Shown one piece after another: positions 9,157 to 15,204 of a stretch of DNA of 25,269 nucleotides (position 1 is its first letter; each line of letters starts with the position of its first letter). The stretch is from Psychrobacter sp. UBA3483 (GTDB taxonomy: Bacteria; Pseudomonadota; Gammaproteobacteria; Pseudomonadales; Moraxellaceae), in NCBI RefSeq assembly GCF_002377905.1, contig NZ_DFQS01000006.1:1-25269 (forward strand). The letters are read 5' to 3'. The notes under the pieces were generated by a model. The model did not search any database. It was given only the letters and a program-made list of their open reading frames with translations, and was not told where the DNA came from. The translations under genes were made by a program, and so were the position numbers.

Positions 9157-10371
9157 ATGATCGGTAGGCTCAGTATAAAACCCATCCAAGCCCGAGATAC
9201 CAGTGAGCCAAATCGTCCCTCAACCACGCTTGAGCTGCTATTTGACTTGGTTTATGTCATTGCTGTCGCCGCCGCTGCCAATGGGTTTTATAATCGCTTG
9301 AGTGAGCATGACCTGTCAGGGTTTTTAACCTTTATCATCGCGTTTTTTATCTTGTGGAATGCGTGGACCAGCTTTACGTGGTTTGCGTCAGGATATGATC
9401 CTGATGATTGGTTTTATCGCATCTCAGTGATGTTCCAGATGTTTGGATCACTGATGATAGCGGCTAATATCCATCAGTTTTATGAGCAAGGGCTGACATG
9501 GATTGGGGTGACGGGCTATGCCATTATGCGGCTGGCGAGTTGTAGTCAGTGGTGGCGCGTCTATCGACAAGTACCGGGTCACCAAAAAGTCGCTGGCCGC
9601 AGTATGGTCGGCTTGTTAACTCTGCAAGCGTTTTGGATAAGTTGGCTGTTTTTACCCGCATCGCTACAAACGCCCGCTCTGTTCTTGTTTATTTTAGCTG
9701 AGCTTGTCATGCCGATGTGGGCACGCTCAGAGCAGTTCAATAATTGGCATCCAGCCCATATTGCGGAGCGTTACGGGCTATTGACCATTATTGTCTTGGG
9801 TGAGGGTGTGGTCGGCGTCAGTAACAGTATTCAGTATTTTCTGGTCAATTCTGCCTCAGCCGCCAGCTCCATCATCTTCCTAGGCTCAAGCTTAGTGGCA
9901 TTGGTTTTTTCTTTGTGGTGGTTATACTTTATCGTGCCATTCGATACTATTTTGAATAAAGAGCGTCGTCGCCATGACTTATTCTTGTTTGGCTATGGTC
10001 ACTTTTTTATCTTTGCCTCAATCGCAGGGTTAGGCAGTATGTTAAATTTGGTCACAGAATCTGCTGCCGCTGACACCAGCGCGCCTGGCTATCAAATTAT
10101 CTCCCAGCCTTACGCAATGGGTATGTTGATGGGTATGCTGAGTGTGTTTTTATTAACGCTCACGATACTGCGCGAATTAATGTGCCGTAAATCGCGTCAT
10201 AACGTCATTGCCATGCTTATTGCTTTGGTAATTATTGGATTAAGTTATATGGCGGTTGTACAAGGACTGCCAATTACTTATGGTATTTGGCTCAGTATCT
10301 TGGCACCTGTGGTGATGATTTGGTATTTTAATCAAGATAATCAGCAATGGCTGGTGAAAGAAGCGGATTAA
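9157..10371 (+). CDS. LtrA-family (low temperature requirement A) membrane protein
   Basis: 404 residues, a polytopic membrane protein of the LtrA family (Pfam LtrA). The N-terminal STTLELLFDLVYVIAVAAAA matches the family's ELFFDLVFV signature, and HIAERYGLLTIIVLGEGVVG (about residues 205-225) matches its second conserved block. Roughly ten hydrophobic segments are visible. The family was named from a Listeria cold-growth mutant; its biochemical activity is not established. GGAA lies about 7 nt before the ATG. It begins 54 nt after yejF with no terminator between, so it may be the last gene of the yej transcript, or have its own unseen promoter. I see no terminator after it either. Confidence 0.85.
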   Translation: MIGRLSIKPIQARDTSEPNRPSTTLELLFDLVYVIAVAAAANGFYNRLSEHDLSGFLTFIIAFFILWNAWTSFTWFASGYDPDDWFYRISVMFQMFGSLMIAANIHQFYEQGLTWIGVTGYAIMRLASCSQWWRVYRQVPGHQKVAGRSMVGLLTLQAFWISWLFLPASLQTPALFLFILAELVMPMWARSEQFNNWHPAHIAERYGLLTIIVLGEGVVGVSNSIQYFLVNSASAASSIIFLGSSLVALVFSLWWLYFIVPFDTILNKERRRHDLFLFGYGHFFIFASIAGLGSMLNLVTESAAADTSAPGYQIISQPYAMGMLMGMLSVFLLTLTILRELMCRKSRHNVIAMLIALVIIGLSYMAVVQGLPITYGIWLSILAPVVMIWYFNQDNQQWLVKEAD

Positions 10372-10424
10372 TCTGGCTTATCAATAGACACTAAATAATC
10401 AGAACATCGCAGTTCATAATAATC

Positions 10425-10454
10425 ATGACATCCTAAAAATAGCGGTGGTACAAT
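10425..10454 (+). promoter_or_regulatory. Candidate promoter for the alcohol dehydrogenase gene
   Basis: ATGACA (10425-10430) and TACAAT (10449-10454) are each one base from the sigma-70 consensus hexamers and are separated by 18 bases. Transcription would start near 10461 and leave a leader of about 170 bases before the ATG at 10631. Confidence 0.5.
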
Positions 10455-10462
10455 AAGTTTGG

Positions 10463-10477
10463 ACAGTAGTTTACTGT
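10463..10477. promoter_or_regulatory. Palindromic operator candidate at the predicted transcription start
   Basis: A perfect inverted repeat, ACAGTA-GTT-TACTGT, sits just downstream of the predicted -10 box, where a bound repressor would block initiation. No regulator gene is adjacent. A GGACA sequence also occurs twice here (10461-10465 and 10482-10486), so a worn insertion-sequence end is an alternative explanation. Confidence 0.4.
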
Positions 10478-10630
10478 AGGTGGACACTGACACAGCACTT
10501 TTATAAACATTACCCTTATAAACAGCATCTGTATTTTGCAAGCATTTTTATTTTGCCAGCGGTGATAAATCACTGCTTTAAGTTGTCGTTATTGCTAGTA
10601 TTAGCATCATTAAAAAGGATTTTTATACCC

Positions 10631-11941
10631 ATGAAAAAACAAAATACTATTTCTAAATTGGTCAGTAGCACGGGCTTACAACACGCCGGTTATTTGGCGG
10701 TTGCCAAGACGCGTGCCAAAGTGCTAAAAGCTTTTGCGTATGTTGTCCCTATCAGAAGACCTATGTTATTCGTCGGCGAGACCTCGTGTGAAGATTTGTG
10801 CGACATGCTCATCAATGAAGGCAATACCAATGTTTTTATCGTCACTGACGCGGTATTAAACAAACTTGGTATCCCTGCCAAAGTCACGGATTACCTAGAT
10901 AGCAAAAATATCAGCTATAAAGTCTATGACGGCATTACCCCAGATCCTACTTTTAAAGTCGTCGCAGAAGGACTGCGCAAGTCTGTCGACGCTAAATGCG
11001 ACTCAATTATTGCCATCGGTGGCGGCTCGGTCATTGATGCCGCTAAGATGATTGCGATGTCACAAGGCAATAACTGCAAGCCAAAACAGCTTATTGGTAT
11101 CTTGAAAGCTAGAAAGCCTTCGGTTCCGCTTTATTGTATTCCGACCACGGCGGGTACGGGTTCAGAAGCGACTTTGGGTGCGGTAGTATCGGATGATAAA
11201 ACTCACCAAAAAGCCCTGTCTATCGACCCAAGAATGGTGCCATTAGCAGCGGCTATTGACCCTGTTATTATGAAAGGTATGCCGGCGCATATCACAGCAG
11301 ATACAGGTATCGATGTCTTGACCCATGCTCTAGAAGCTTGGATGAGTGCCAATGCCAGCGTAGAGACCGACTACTATGCCGCTTCTGCGGTTAAATCTGT
11401 GATGCAAAACCTGCCCCTAGTTTATAAAGATGGCGGCAACCTCAAAGCCCGTGAAGAGATGGGTATTGCCGCTCATTACGGCGGTATCGCCTTTAATAAA
11501 GCCGGTCTTGGTTATGTCCATGCTATCGCTCACCAGTTAGGGGCGCATTATAGTATCCCCCATGGTCGCGCCAATGCCATTGTGCTGCCGTATGTGCTTG
11601 ACGTCAATCGTAAAGGCAGCAAGAAAAGATTGGCAGAGCTGGCTCGCAAGACTGGTATGGTTAAATCAGGTCAAGCTGGCAAAAGCGATAGCGAGATTGC
11701 CGATCATCTCATCGCGCAAGTACGTGAGTTGATTGCTACGTTGAATATAGATCCGACCATTAAAGATATGCAAAGCAGTGATTTTAATGACATTGCCAAA
11801 GCCGCTGCAAAAGAAGTCAGCGATACTTATGCGGTACCGACTTATCTATCCGCTTCTGAAATCAAGGCCATCTTAACCAAGATTAAGCAAGCCAGTGATG
11901 AACATGCCAGTCGTGAGGCAAAAACTGATAAAGTTGCTTAA
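10631..11941 (+). CDS. Iron-containing (group III) alcohol dehydrogenase
   Basis: 436 residues. NAD(P)-dependent oxidoreductase of the Fe-ADH family that interconverts alcohols and aldehydes in the cytosol; the substrate cannot be read from sequence. The nucleotide-binding loop is IAIGGGSVIDAAK (about 127-139), followed by PTTAGTGSEAT (171-181). Metal ligands by alignment with FucO are D228 and H232 (GIDVLTHALEA), H297 (GYVHAIAHQLG) and H311 (SIPHGRANA); all are present. The open frame extends upstream to 10553, but that part reads as a non-homologous hydrophobic stretch, while AAAAAGGA stands about 12 nt before the ATG at 10631, so I take 10631. The N-terminal 40 residues precede the usual fold start. 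A strong terminator follows. Confidence 0.93.
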   Translation: MKKQNTISKLVSSTGLQHAGYLAVAKTRAKVLKAFAYVVPIRRPMLFVGETSCEDLCDMLINEGNTNVFIVTDAVLNKLGIPAKVTDYLDSKNISYKVYDGITPDPTFKVVAEGLRKSVDAKCDSIIAIGGGSVIDAAKMIAMSQGNNCKPKQLIGILKARKPSVPLYCIPTTAGTGSEATLGAVVSDDKTHQKALSIDPRMVPLAAAIDPVIMKGMPAHITADTGIDVLTHALEAWMSANASVETDYYAASAVKSVMQNLPLVYKDGGNLKAREEMGIAAHYGGIAFNKAGLGYVHAIAHQLGAHYSIPHGRANAIVLPYVLDVNRKGSKKRLAELARKTGMVKSGQAGKSDSEIADHLIAQVRELIATLNIDPTIKDMQSSDFNDIAKAAAKEVSDTYAVPTYLSASEIKAILTKIKQASDEHASREAKTDKVA

Positions 11942-11983
11942 TAGCTCTAATTTAATAGTTTCTAATTAATACTCTCTAAAAAT

Positions 11984-12027
11984 AAAAAAGAGCACATTAC
12001 TGATATCGCAATGTGCTCTTTTTTTTT
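11984..12027. terminator. Bidirectional terminator between the alcohol dehydrogenase gene and folE
   Basis: The perfect 9-bp stem GAGCACATT (11990-11998) / AATGTGCTC (12010-12018) is flanked by six A on the left and nine T on the right, with an 11-base loop. It can terminate both convergent genes. Confidence 0.93.
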
Positions 12028-12064
12028 GACTTTTTTATCTAACGCTGGTTTTATTTGATAGAGA

Positions 12065-12676
12065 TTAGAACGCAGGTTTACGCTTTGGCACCGCATCTAA
12101 GAACTCGTTACGTGCTTGATTATCGTGTACATATTCGCCTAGCATCGCTGTACTGCGCGTGGTCGAATGCTGTTTATTAACGCCGCGCATCATCATGCAC
12201 ATGTGCGCTGCATCCATGACCACTGCTACACCGCGGCAACCTGTTACATCCATAATCGTTTGTGCCACTTGTTCGCTTAAATTCTCTTGAATTTGCAAAC
12301 GACGGGCAAACATATCAACGATACGGGCGAACTTTGATAGCCCTAATACTTGACCATTCGGCAGATAGCCGATGTGCGCGACACCATGAAACGGCAACAT
12401 ATGATGCTCACATAATGAATAAAATTCAATGTTTTGCACCAAGACCAATTCACGATTGGTCGATGGAAATACCGCGCCATTGACCACTTCATCCAAGCTT
12501 TGATGATAACCTTGCGTCAAGTGCGCAAACGCTTTTGCCGCGCGTATTGGGGTATCTTGCAAGCCAGGACGTTCTAAGTCTTCGCCAGTTGAAGTGATTA
12601 GCTGACGATAGGATTCAACACTTTCTTGAAAATATGTTGCTATTGTTGGGGTATTGCTCATAAGTTTGGCAGCCAT
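12065..12676 (-). CDS. folE: GTP cyclohydrolase I (FolE)
   Basis: Converts GTP to 7,8-dihydroneopterin triphosphate, the first step of folate (and tetrahydropterin) synthesis. The enzyme is a cytosolic decamer with one zinc per subunit. 203 residues against 222 in E. coli. Zinc ligands C89 and H92 (SLCEHHMLPF) and C160 (AAHMCMMMRG) have the family spacing of 71 residues. GYLPNGQVLGLSKFARIV and RRLQIQENLSEQVA are also diagnostic, so this is the classic zinc-dependent type and not FolE2. The start is uncertain: ATG at 12676 or an in-frame ATG at 12661 (MSNTP), neither with a good ribosome-binding sequence. It is convergent with the dehydrogenase gene and divergent from fabI. Confidence 0.95.
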   Translation of the reverse strand: MAAKLMSNTPTIATYFQESVESYRQLITSTGEDLERPGLQDTPIRAAKAFAHLTQGYHQSLDEVVNGAVFPSTNRELVLVQNIEFYSLCEHHMLPFHGVAHIGYLPNGQVLGLSKFARIVDMFARRLQIQENLSEQVAQTIMDVTGCRGVAVVMDAAHMCMMMRGVNKQHSTTRSTAMLGEYVHDNQARNEFLDAVPKRKPAF

Positions 12677-12710
12677 CCAAAATGTGGGTGTAGCTTAACG
12701 CTAATCCTTG

Positions 12711-12731
12711 TTTACAAACAGCGTTTGTAAA
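12711..12731. promoter_or_regulatory. 9-bp perfect inverted repeat in the folE leader
   Basis: TTTACAAAC (12711-12719), three bases, then GTTTGTAAA (12723-12731). It lies about 35-55 bases upstream of the folE start, inside the predicted folE leader. It could be an operator or an RNA hairpin; no T-run follows on the minus strand, so it is not a terminator. Confidence 0.5.
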
Positions 12732-12733
12732 GG

Positions 12734-12747
12734 ATTTTTATAAAAAT
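12734..12747. repeat. 14-bp AT palindrome in the folE leader
   Basis: ATTTTTA followed directly by TAAAAAT, a perfect palindrome three bases from the inverted repeat at 12711-12731. AT-only palindromes arise readily by chance, so function is uncertain. Confidence 0.35.
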
Positions 12748-12769
12748 TGTGCAAGCTGGGAGGGTTGTG

Positions 12770-12775
12770 ATTATA
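12770..12775 (-). promoter_or_regulatory. Candidate -10 box for folE
   Basis: On the minus strand the sequence reads TATAAT, a perfect -10 hexamer, about 95 bases upstream of the folE start. No good -35 hexamer is found 16-18 bases away, so strength or activator dependence is unknown. Confidence 0.45.
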
Positions 12776-12894
12776 CTTGAAATCCGCTCAACTTCATACT
12801 GCTGTGGTCAGTAGATAATCGTTTTAGCAATATTCGGTGCTACTATTACAAGAAATTAAGTCCTTAGACCATATAAGTAAATACAGTATACGAG

Positions 12895-12922
12895 TGTTTA
12901 CTTAAAGCAATTCGTGTATAAT
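12895..12922 (+). promoter_or_regulatory. Candidate fabI promoter
   Basis: A perfect TATAAT at 12917-12922 has a weak -35 match TGTTTA at 12895-12900, spacing 16. Transcription would start near 12929, leaving a leader of about 85 bases. Confidence 0.5.
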
Positions 12923-13013
12923 GGGTCATCTTCTAATTTATGCTTTTCCTCGCTATTTATGAGCGAGCTATTAAAAATAACTTATCATTTAAATCGATTT
13001 ACAGGGAACTATT

Positions 13014-13820
13014 ATGCTACTACAAGGACAACGCTTTGTCGTCACTGGCATCGCAAGCAAGCTTTCTATCGCTTGGGCAATCGCTGAAGCGCTGCACCGT
13101 GAAGGCGCGTCGCTAATTTTGACTTATCCCAATGACAAAATTAAAAAACGGGTCGATATGGCCGCAGAAGCCTTTGAAGCTGATTTGGTACTTGAGTGTG
13201 ATGTGGCATCGGATGCGTCGATTGCGGCATGTTTTGAGCAAGTGACCGCACATTGGGGCGATGGTATTGATGGCGTTGTCCACGCGATTGGCTTTGCACC
13301 GATGGACCAGTTAGATGGCGATTTTGTCAATGCCACCACTCGTGAAGGCAGCCAAATTGCTCATGATATCTCAAGCTATAGCTTTGTGGCCTTGGCCAAA
13401 GAAGCACGCGCGCTGCTAGCTATGCGTCATGGTTCTATGTTGACCTTGACCTATGAAGGCAGTATTTCGGTATTGCCAAATTACAACGTCATGGGCATGG
13501 CAAAAGCCAGTTTAGAGGCCAGTGTGCGCTACCTTGCTACCTCAATGGGCGGTGAAGGTATTCGTGTTAATGCCATTTCGGCAGGTCCTATTCGTACCCT
13601 TGCGGCAAGCGGCATCAAGTCTTTCCGTAAAATGCTCGATATCAGTGAAAAAATTGCCCCGTTACAGCGTAATATTACCCAGAGCGAAGTCGGTAATGCG
13701 GCACTTTTCTTGTTATCACCGTGGGCATCTGGTATCACTGGCGAGATTATGTTTGTAGATGCAGGTTTTAATACCGTTGCCATCAGTGAGCAATTAATGA
13801 TGCTTGATGAGACAAAATAA
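13014..13820 (+). CDS. fabI: Enoyl-[acyl-carrier-protein] reductase (NADH), FabI
   Basis: Carries out the last reduction in each fatty acid elongation cycle; cytosolic short-chain dehydrogenase fold. 268 residues against 262 in E. coli, and colinear throughout. The cofactor loop is TGIASKLSIAWAIA (11-24); the AIGFAP segment has G93, equivalent to the triclosan-sensitive glycine. Catalytic Y147 (LTLTY), Y157 (PNYNVMG) and K164 (MAKAS) are present, followed by AISAGPIRTLAASGIKSFRKM. All triclosan-contact positions I can place look wild type. AGGGA precedes the ATG. A terminator follows, so this is probably a single-gene transcript. Confidence 0.97.
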   Translation: MLLQGQRFVVTGIASKLSIAWAIAEALHREGASLILTYPNDKIKKRVDMAAEAFEADLVLECDVASDASIAACFEQVTAHWGDGIDGVVHAIGFAPMDQLDGDFVNATTREGSQIAHDISSYSFVALAKEARALLAMRHGSMLTLTYEGSISVLPNYNVMGMAKASLEASVRYLATSMGGEGIRVNAISAGPIRTLAASGIKSFRKMLDISEKIAPLQRNITQSEVGNAALFLLSPWASGITGEIMFVDAGFNTVAISEQLMMLDETK

Positions 13821-13856
13821 TGGCTGTAAGCAGAATTAATATGACTTAAGTAGTAG

Positions 13857-13883
13857 GGAAGGCAGCCAATTGGCTGTCTTTTT
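13857..13883 (+). terminator. Rho-independent terminator after fabI
   Basis: GGCAGCC (13861-13867) pairs with GGCTGTC (13872-13878), with one G-U pair and an AATT loop, followed by five T residues (13879-13883). Confidence 0.85.
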
Positions 13884-13886
13884 GGT

Positions 13887-13892
13887 TATAAT
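13887..13892 (+). promoter_or_regulatory. Candidate -10 box for the DUF1275 gene
   Basis: TATAAT lies immediately after the fabI terminator and 37 bases before the ATG at 13929. The only possible -35 sequences are poor and overlap the terminator stem. Confidence 0.35.
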
Positions 13893-13928
13893 ATGGGCTT
13901 TTTGGTGTTAAGCCATTAGGCAACGAAT

Positions 13929-14627
13929 ATGATAACCAGATTACCAAAATGGATATTGTGGGGCGGCGCTGTACTGGCATTTAGTGCAGGCTGCGTCAAT
14001 ACCGCCGCATTAATGGGTTTTACCAATCTATCTGTCTCGCATGTGACCGGTAATGTCAGCTTATTTTCAGCAGCGATTGCCCATTTAGACGGTCGCAGTA
14101 TTTTATATATCGGTGCCTTGCTGCTGTCTTTTTTGGCTGGGGCAATATTAAGCGGTTTTGTGATTGGGCAACGATCATTAAAGCTGGGTCGGCGTTACGG
14201 CAGTGCCCTGTATATAGAAGCGGCGCTATTATTGATGAGCTATTGGTTATATCAGCAGCATGATTATTTAGGACAATTGGCAGCGGCGATGGCGTGCGGC
14301 TTACAGAATGCGATGGTCGCCACTTATAGCGGCGCGGTTATTCGTACCACGCATTTGACAGGTCTAACCTCGGATATGGGCGCTGCCATCGGTAACTGGT
14401 TGGCAGGTCGCCGTATTAGTAAACCCACCTTAGGTTTTCAAGCGATTATTTGGTACTGCTTTTGCGGTGGCGGCGCCGTCGGGGCGTTTTTATATGCCAA
14501 AGTTGGCTATGGCGCGTTATTTGTGCCTATTAGCATTGTTTTGAGTGCAGCTTTTTTCTATAACTATATGTCAGACCGTTTGCCAGAAAAAAGACAGCCG
14601 AGACAAAAAAAGCGCCCATCTGCTTGA
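13929..14627 (+). CDS. DUF1275 (YoaK family) membrane protein
   Basis: 232 residues, an inner-membrane protein with about six hydrophobic segments. The N-terminal FSAGCVNTAALMGF and the VSHVTGNVSLFS segment (about 35-47) match the DUF1275 family, as do CGLQNAMVATYSGAVIRTTHLTG-type residues in the middle (about 123-146) and TSDMGAAIG. The tail after residue 215 is strongly basic (RLPEKRQPRQKKR) and would face the cytoplasm. The family has no established biochemical function; transport has been suggested. No strong ribosome-binding sequence is seen. The last codons of the gene form the left arm of its terminator. Confidence 0.88.
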   Translation: MITRLPKWILWGGAVLAFSAGCVNTAALMGFTNLSVSHVTGNVSLFSAAIAHLDGRSILYIGALLLSFLAGAILSGFVIGQRSLKLGRRYGSALYIEAALLLMSYWLYQQHDYLGQLAAAMACGLQNAMVATYSGAVIRTTHLTGLTSDMGAAIGNWLAGRRISKPTLGFQAIIWYCFCGGGAVGAFLYAKVGYGALFVPISIVLSAAFFYNYMSDRLPEKRQPRQKKRPSA

Positions 14628-14639
14628 TGAGCGCTTTTT
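14605..14639. terminator. Bidirectional terminator overlapping the DUF1275 gene end
   Basis: AAAAAGCGC (14607-14615) pairs with GCGCTTTTT (14631-14639), and inside this CATC (14617-14620) pairs with GATG (14626-14629) around a five-base loop. The left arm is coding. It can serve the minus-strand small gene as well. Confidence 0.9.
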
Positions 14640-14678
14640 ATTTTAACTTTTTGATTCAAATAAGCTTAACGAGACAAA

Positions 14679-14840
14679 CTACTTATCGTCTTCTTCGTGA
14701 TCTTCATGTTCATGCAACCCTTGCATCATATCTAATACGGAGTCGTCGGTACGCTGCTGATCTTTTTTATCCAAGCCATCTTGATTGATGTCTTTTGGCG
14801 CCATTTTTGTGGTCGAATCGGTTTTATTTGAATTTGGCAT
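14679..14840 (-). CDS. Small acidic hydrophilic protein of unknown function
   Basis: 53 residues from the ATG at 14840, beginning MPNSNKTDSTTK. AGGAG stands 8 nt upstream of this ATG, a good match, so I prefer it over the ATG at 14873 that would add 11 residues. The protein is highly charged with no membrane segment or signal. The middle is Lys/Asp/Gln-rich and the C-terminus HEHEDHEEDDK has three His among eight acidic residues, which could bind metal ions, but this is only a guess. A good ribosome-binding site and a shared terminator argue that it is real. I recognise no family. Confidence 0.65.
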   Translation of the reverse strand: MPNSNKTDSTTKMAPKDINQDGLDKKDQQRTDDSVLDMMQGLHEHEDHEEDDK

Positions 14841-14948
14841 AAAGTACTCCTGTTTGTTTTTATCAATGTCCAATAAAAATTTTAAAAATATAATGGGTAA
14901 ATTTATCGGCTTTTAGCTTTAATTAACTTATTTAGTATGAGATAGCAC

Positions 14949-14980
14949 TGTACGCTTGTACATACACGGTGTACGCTTGT
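14949..14980 (+). repeat. Two 11-bp direct repeats spaced by two helical turns
   Basis: TGTACGCTTGT occurs at 14949-14959 and again at 14970-14980, 21 bases apart start to start. The first copy is also part of an imperfect dyad, TGTAC-GCTT-GTACA (14949-14962). This pattern fits two protein-binding sites on the same face of the helix. Confidence 0.55.
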
Positions 14981-15093
14981 TTAGTGACGATGTGTAACCA
15001 TACATCACAAGGATTACTGCTTAATTTTTCTATAACCACATTTATTGCAAAATTATCAGCAGCACTCTTAAATCAGTTTTTTGTTATATATCT

Positions 15094-15101
15094 GCTATGA
15101 T
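15094..15101 (+). promoter_or_regulatory. Candidate extended -10 promoter for the DASS symporter gene
   Basis: TATGAT at 15096-15101 is preceded by TGC, giving the extended -10 motif (TG at 15093-15094). A weak -35, TCAGTT, is at 15073-15078. Transcription would start near 15107. Confidence 0.45.
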
Positions 15102-15105
15102 GACG

Positions 15106-15164
15106 GCGTATTTTTGCGGTTACCGATTGATGAAGGGTATATCGCCAAAATACGCTTTTATTTT
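15106..15164 (+). promoter_or_regulatory. Long leader hairpin with a T-rich tail (possible attenuator) upstream of the DASS gene
   Basis: GCGTATTTT (15106-15114) pairs perfectly with AAAATACGC (15147-15155). After one T/C mismatch, GCG (15116-15118) pairs with CGC (15143-15145), and TACC (15121-15124) can pair with GGTA (15136-15139). The right arm is followed by TTTTATTTT (15156-15164). The structure ends 40 bases before the start codon, so it could stop or reduce transcription into the gene. Confidence 0.5.
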
Positions 15165-15204
15165 AGGTTTTTTACACTGTCTTTGGGGAAAATAAGGACA
15201 TTTT

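Larger units (their letters stand above)
12677..13013. other. Divergent folE/fabI intergenic region (337 bases)
   Basis: No convincing gene is seen. On the minus strand it holds a TATAAT-type -10 for folE at 12770-12775, a 14-bp palindrome at 12734-12747 and a perfect 9-bp inverted repeat at 12711-12731. On the plus strand it holds a fabI promoter candidate near 12895-12922. The fabI ribosome-binding sequence AGGGA lies 7-12 bases before its ATG. Confidence 0.6.
14841..15204. other. Regulatory region between the small acidic gene and the DASS symporter gene (364 bases)
   Basis: No gene is seen. It holds an 11-bp direct repeat at 14949-14959 and 14970-14980, an extended -10 promoter candidate at 15094-15101, and a long hairpin with a T-rich tail at 15106-15164. 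AAGGAC lies about 8 nt before the ATG at 15205. Confidence 0.65.

Noticed and set aside
10461..10496. Possible insertion-sequence end (repeated GGACA with dyad)
   Set aside because: No transposase remnant, no partner inverted repeat and no target duplication were found nearby, so I list it only as an alternative to an operator.
10553..10630. Upstream start for the alcohol dehydrogenase giving a hydrophobic N-terminus like a signal peptide
   Set aside because: The family is cytosolic, and AAAAAGGA precedes the internal ATG at 10631. The upstream reading is most likely leader sequence.
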